From Firmicutes bacterium UBA5388 (GTDB lineage: Bacteria; Bacillota; UBA4882; UBA10575): a stretch of 16,833 nucleotides of DNA. Location of the stretch: contig DHOO01000112.1 in the NCBI GenBank assembly GCA_002409975.1, forward strand, positions 1,757 through 18,589, given 5' to 3'. Below the pieces are notes generated by a model. It was not told the DNA's origin. It did not search any database and saw only the letters and a program-made list of their open reading frames with translations. The first letter of the stretch is position 1; every line of letters starts with the position of its first letter. Positions 14,398-16,833 of the stretch are shown here, in pieces. Made by a program: the position numbers and the translations under genes.

Positions 14398-16572
14398 ATG
14401 AAACTATCTGCAAAGGATAAAGGGCGAGTAACCCTACCCATTCAGGAAAATATGGAACAGGAGATTATTTCTATAGCAAAAAAATGGGGTAGTGATGCGG
14501 TAAGAAATTCTGATGGGACTCAGCTCCCACCTGATATTCAAAAGTTAGGGCATAAAGTATACGCCACCTATTTTTTGACGAGAAAAGATCAAGAATGGGC
14601 TAGTACCCATCAAGACCATTTACAACAGTTATACTTAATGTCTGAACCGGTAACGGCGATTGCGGATGCGGTTAAGATCAAGCTCATGACGGGATACTTT
14701 GACCAACAACTTACGGTTGATCTCAACCATAATCCCAAAGAATGGTGGGAAGTAATCGATCGGACTACCGGGGCTGTTCTCGACCCATCACACTGGGATT
14801 TTGACCCGCAAAAAAAGACACTCACCATCAAAAAAGCTAAAAAGTGGCATGTTTATACCGTAAATTTCCTGGCTTACATGGTCTGGGATCCCACCCAGAT
14901 GTATAACCACCTTACCAACCAGTGGGGGGATGGACCCCATGAGATGCCTTACGACCCACGGCATCCTGAGACTAAAGAACATATGTTGGACCGTCTCGAC
15001 CAATGGTTAACTGCGTATCCTGAGGTCGATGTGGTAAGATTTACCACCTTTTTCTACCATTTTACCCTTTGCTTCAATGAGCAGGCTAAGGAAAAGTACG
15101 TAGATTGGTTTGGTTATACTTCCAGTATCAGTCCGTTGGCCTTGGCAGAGTTTGAAAAAGTCAAAGGTTATAAGTTACGGTCTGAGGATTTGGTTGATGA
15201 AGGTTATTATAATTCTCCGTTCCGCGTGCCTACCAAACAGTATCTTGATTGGCTTGACTTTCAACAACAGTTTGTCTGCCAGTTAGCTAAGGAATGTGTG
15301 GAGATTGCGCATAAGCATGGGAAAGAAGCAATGATGTTTCTAGGTGATAATTGGATCGGCACGGAACCATATGGCGAGTATTTCCAGGATATTGGTTTGG
15401 ATGCGGTGGTCGGTTCTGTCGGTAATGGTGTTACTCTCAGACTGATTGGAGATATTCCGGGAATAAAATATACTGAAGGACGATTTCTACCCTATTTCTT
15501 CCCCGATGTCTTTAATCCGAATGGAGATCCGATCGGTGAAGCCAATAAAAACTGGCTGGAAGCGCGTCGAGCAATTCTGCGAAAGCCAATTGATCGTATG
15601 GGTTATGGGGGATACCTTAGTCTCGCTGCGCAGTTTCCCGAGTTTATTGACCGCGTTGAAGAGATCTGTCAGGAATTTAGAGATATTCATCATAATATAA
15701 GAAGCGCCAGGCCTTATACTGCTCCTTTTAAAGTCGGAATTCTTAATTGTTGGGGCCGACTTCGCGCCTGGCAGTGTCAGATGGTGGCTCATGCGATCTG
15801 GTATAAACAAACTTATTCTTACCTTGGAGTTCTTGAGTGTTTAAGTGGATTGCCCTTTGAAGTCGAGTTCCTAAACTTCGATGATCTCAAAAGCAAGGGC
15901 ATACCTCAAGAGATTGGAGTACTTATTAATGCCGGCGATGCCGGAACCGCCTGGAGTGGCGGCGACAATTGGCAGGATAAAGAGGTGCTTGCCAAAATAC
16001 GGGAATGGGTCTATATGGGAGGCGGGTTGATCGGTATCGGAGAACCTACTGCCAGTCAATACCAAGGAAGATACTTTCAACTAGCGGAGGTTCTCGGAGT
16101 TGATAAAGAGATAGGTTTTTCTTTATCCTACACCAGGTACCCAAAACCTCTCCAAAGAGAACATTTTATCACTCAAGACGTCACGAATCCGATCGATTTT
16201 GGCGAAGGAATGCGCTCAATCTACGCTCTCTCCGATCAGACTAAAATTCTTGCCGCCTCCGAGGGGGAGGTAAATCTGGCTGCAAACACCTTTGGCACAG
16301 GACGGGCAGTCTATATCGCCGGACTTCCTTATAACTTTCAAAACAACCGGTTATTATTAAGGGCGATTCATTGGGCTGCAAGCAGAGAAAGGGAGATGAA
16401 GATCTGGTTTACCTCTAATCCGAAAACCGAGGTCGCCGCCTATCCGGATGCCGAAAGATTCGCGGTTATCAATAACTCTCTTCACCCAGTCACAACAATC
16501 ATCTCAACCGGAGAGGGAAAGAAAGTGGAAGTATTACTCAAACCCATGGAGATCAGATGGTTTGATATATGA
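14398..16572 (+). CDS. GH112 beta-galactoside phosphorylase
   Basis: A 724-residue cytoplasmic enzyme of glycoside hydrolase family 112 (about 750 residues in the bifidobacterial enzyme). Residues of about 1-440 form the modified TIM barrel, about 445-660 a Rossmann-like domain (VGILNCWGRLRAW, NAGDAGTAWSGG) and the rest a small beta domain. Asp317 in FLGDNWIGTEPYG probably matches the catalytic acid Asp313 of the Bifidobacterium enzyme. With the same offset, Asn170 (MYNH), Pro165 and Ser340 fall at positions I recall as substrate-contacting. Family members split galacto-N-biose, lacto-N-biose or galactosyl-beta-1,4-rhamnose with phosphate, giving galactose 1-phosphate. No N-acetylhexosamine kinase, galT or galE follows, so the acceptor sugar is open. 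There is no signal peptide. ATG at 14398 has GGAAGG upstream. Confidence 0.94.
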   Translation: MKLSAKDKGRVTLPIQENMEQEIISIAKKWGSDAVRNSDGTQLPPDIQKLGHKVYATYFLTRKDQEWASTHQDHLQQLYLMSEPVTAIADAVKIKLMTGYFDQQLTVDLNHNPKEWWEVIDRTTGAVLDPSHWDFDPQKKTLTIKKAKKWHVYTVNFLAYMVWDPTQMYNHLTNQWGDGPHEMPYDPRHPETKEHMLDRLDQWLTAYPEVDVVRFTTFFYHFTLCFNEQAKEKYVDWFGYTSSISPLALAEFEKVKGYKLRSEDLVDEGYYNSPFRVPTKQYLDWLDFQQQFVCQLAKECVEIAHKHGKEAMMFLGDNWIGTEPYGEYFQDIGLDAVVGSVGNGVTLRLIGDIPGIKYTEGRFLPYFFPDVFNPNGDPIGEANKNWLEARRAILRKPIDRMGYGGYLSLAAQFPEFIDRVEEICQEFRDIHHNIRSARPYTAPFKVGILNCWGRLRAWQCQMVAHAIWYKQTYSYLGVLECLSGLPFEVEFLNFDDLKSKGIPQEIGVLINAGDAGTAWSGGDNWQDKEVLAKIREWVYMGGGLIGIGEPTASQYQGRYFQLAEVLGVDKEIGFSLSYTRYPKPLQREHFITQDVTNPIDFGEGMRSIYALSDQTKILAASEGEVNLAANTFGTGRAVYIAGLPYNFQNNRLLLRAIHWAASREREMKIWFTSNPKTEVAAYPDAERFAVINNSLHPVTTIISTGEGKKVEVLLKPMEIRWFDI

Positions 16573-16608
16573 GGGAAATGCATAATTACCAAAAATACCA
16601 TTTAACCA

Positions 16609-16784
16609 ATCTAGAAAACACTTCGAGGCTTGTCGATTCACCTGGCTTTGATTTAAATCACTTTGTGATGCGGGTGGTAGCCAGCATGAACGACCATCTA
16701 GAAAACACTTTGAGGCTTGTCGATCAACGTTAACTTTTATCTTATTATTTTTGCTCTGGCCAAGTGGAAGTTAACGTTGACGAC
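16609..16784. repeat. Two-unit hairpin repeat, related to 4757-4850
   Basis: A 28-base block starting TCTAGAAAACACTT occurs twice (16610-16637 and 16697-16724, 87 bases apart) with one mismatch. Each copy opens a hairpin. In the first, CTGGCT (16642 region) pairs with AGCCAG (16679 region) inside outer GTCG/CGAC. In the second, 16719-16736 (GTCGATCAACGTTAACTT) pairs with 16768-16784, an almost perfect 17-bp stem with a 31-base loop. The first unit matches the repeat at 4757-4850. It is non-coding and lies just after the phosphorylase gene, whose transcription may end here. Confidence 0.7.
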
Positions 16785-16813
16785 TATATAGTGTTTGACT
16801 AATATTCGAAGGA

Positions 16814-16833
16814 ATTGTCTAAGATTAGACAAT
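16814..16833. repeat. Perfect 20-bp palindrome at window end
   Basis: ATTGTCTAA (16814-16822), two bases GA, then TTAGACAAT (16825-16833). The inverted repeat ends exactly at the window edge and may continue. With only two bases between the arms it is more likely a protein-binding site or the edge of a repeat element than a simple RNA hairpin. Confidence 0.6.

Noticed and set aside
16610..16724. A 28-base direct repeat with an 87-base period looks CRISPR-like.
   Set aside because: There are only two copies, the intervening sequence is itself a hairpin shared with another locus, and no cas genes are present.

Overview
The window looks like part of a chromosome from an AT-rich anaerobe-type bacterium with strong Shine-Dalgarno sites. 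The gene families (a YesM/YesN-type two-component system, carbohydrate ABC permeases, a GH112 phosphorylase) are common in Bacillota and related phyla. The sugar-binding protein has a plain signal peptide with no lipobox cysteine, which hints at a cell with a periplasm (for example Halanaerobiales, Atribacterota, Spirochaetota or Thermotogota). The lineage cannot be fixed from this sequence alone.

Left half, minus strand (about 94-7347). Reading in the direction of transcription: a two-domain SCP2-like protein (6307-7065), a class III PLP aminotransferase of the glutamate-1-semialdehyde aminomutase superfamily (4993-6240), a split transketolase (N half 3728-4591, C half 2725-3735), a second SCP2-like protein (1913-2722), a VOC/glyoxalase-fold protein (949-1458) and a TetR-family regulator (94-801). 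A good minus-strand promoter (TTGACA, 17-bp spacer, TATCTT, 7319-7347) stands before the first gene. A 36-bp imperfect palindrome (7286-7321) overlaps its -10 box and is the obvious candidate operator for the TetR protein. The set suggests thiamine-dependent C2 transfer followed by transamination, with lipid-carrier-type proteins on both sides. I do not recognise it as a described pathway.

The aminotransferase and the transketolase are separated by about 400 bp of repeats. These include a 118-bp MITE-like element with terminal inverted repeats and a 7-bp direct flank, inserted into a second repeat family. That second family reappears after the last gene of the window (16609-16784). A broken copy of the MITE lies between the TetR and VOC genes (885-932).

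Right half, plus strand (7588-16572). This is a sugar-uptake operon: a YesM-type sensor kinase and an overlapping YesN-type AraC response regulator, then a sugar-binding protein, two permeases and a GH112 galactoside phosphorylase. The model is that the kinase/regulator pair senses a galactoside, the ABC system imports it (its ATPase is encoded elsewhere), and the phosphorylase splits it inside the cell into galactose 1-phosphate and an acceptor sugar. A perfect 17-bp hairpin between the binding-protein gene and the first permease probably sets higher expression of the binding protein. Small palindromes lie in the binding-protein leader.
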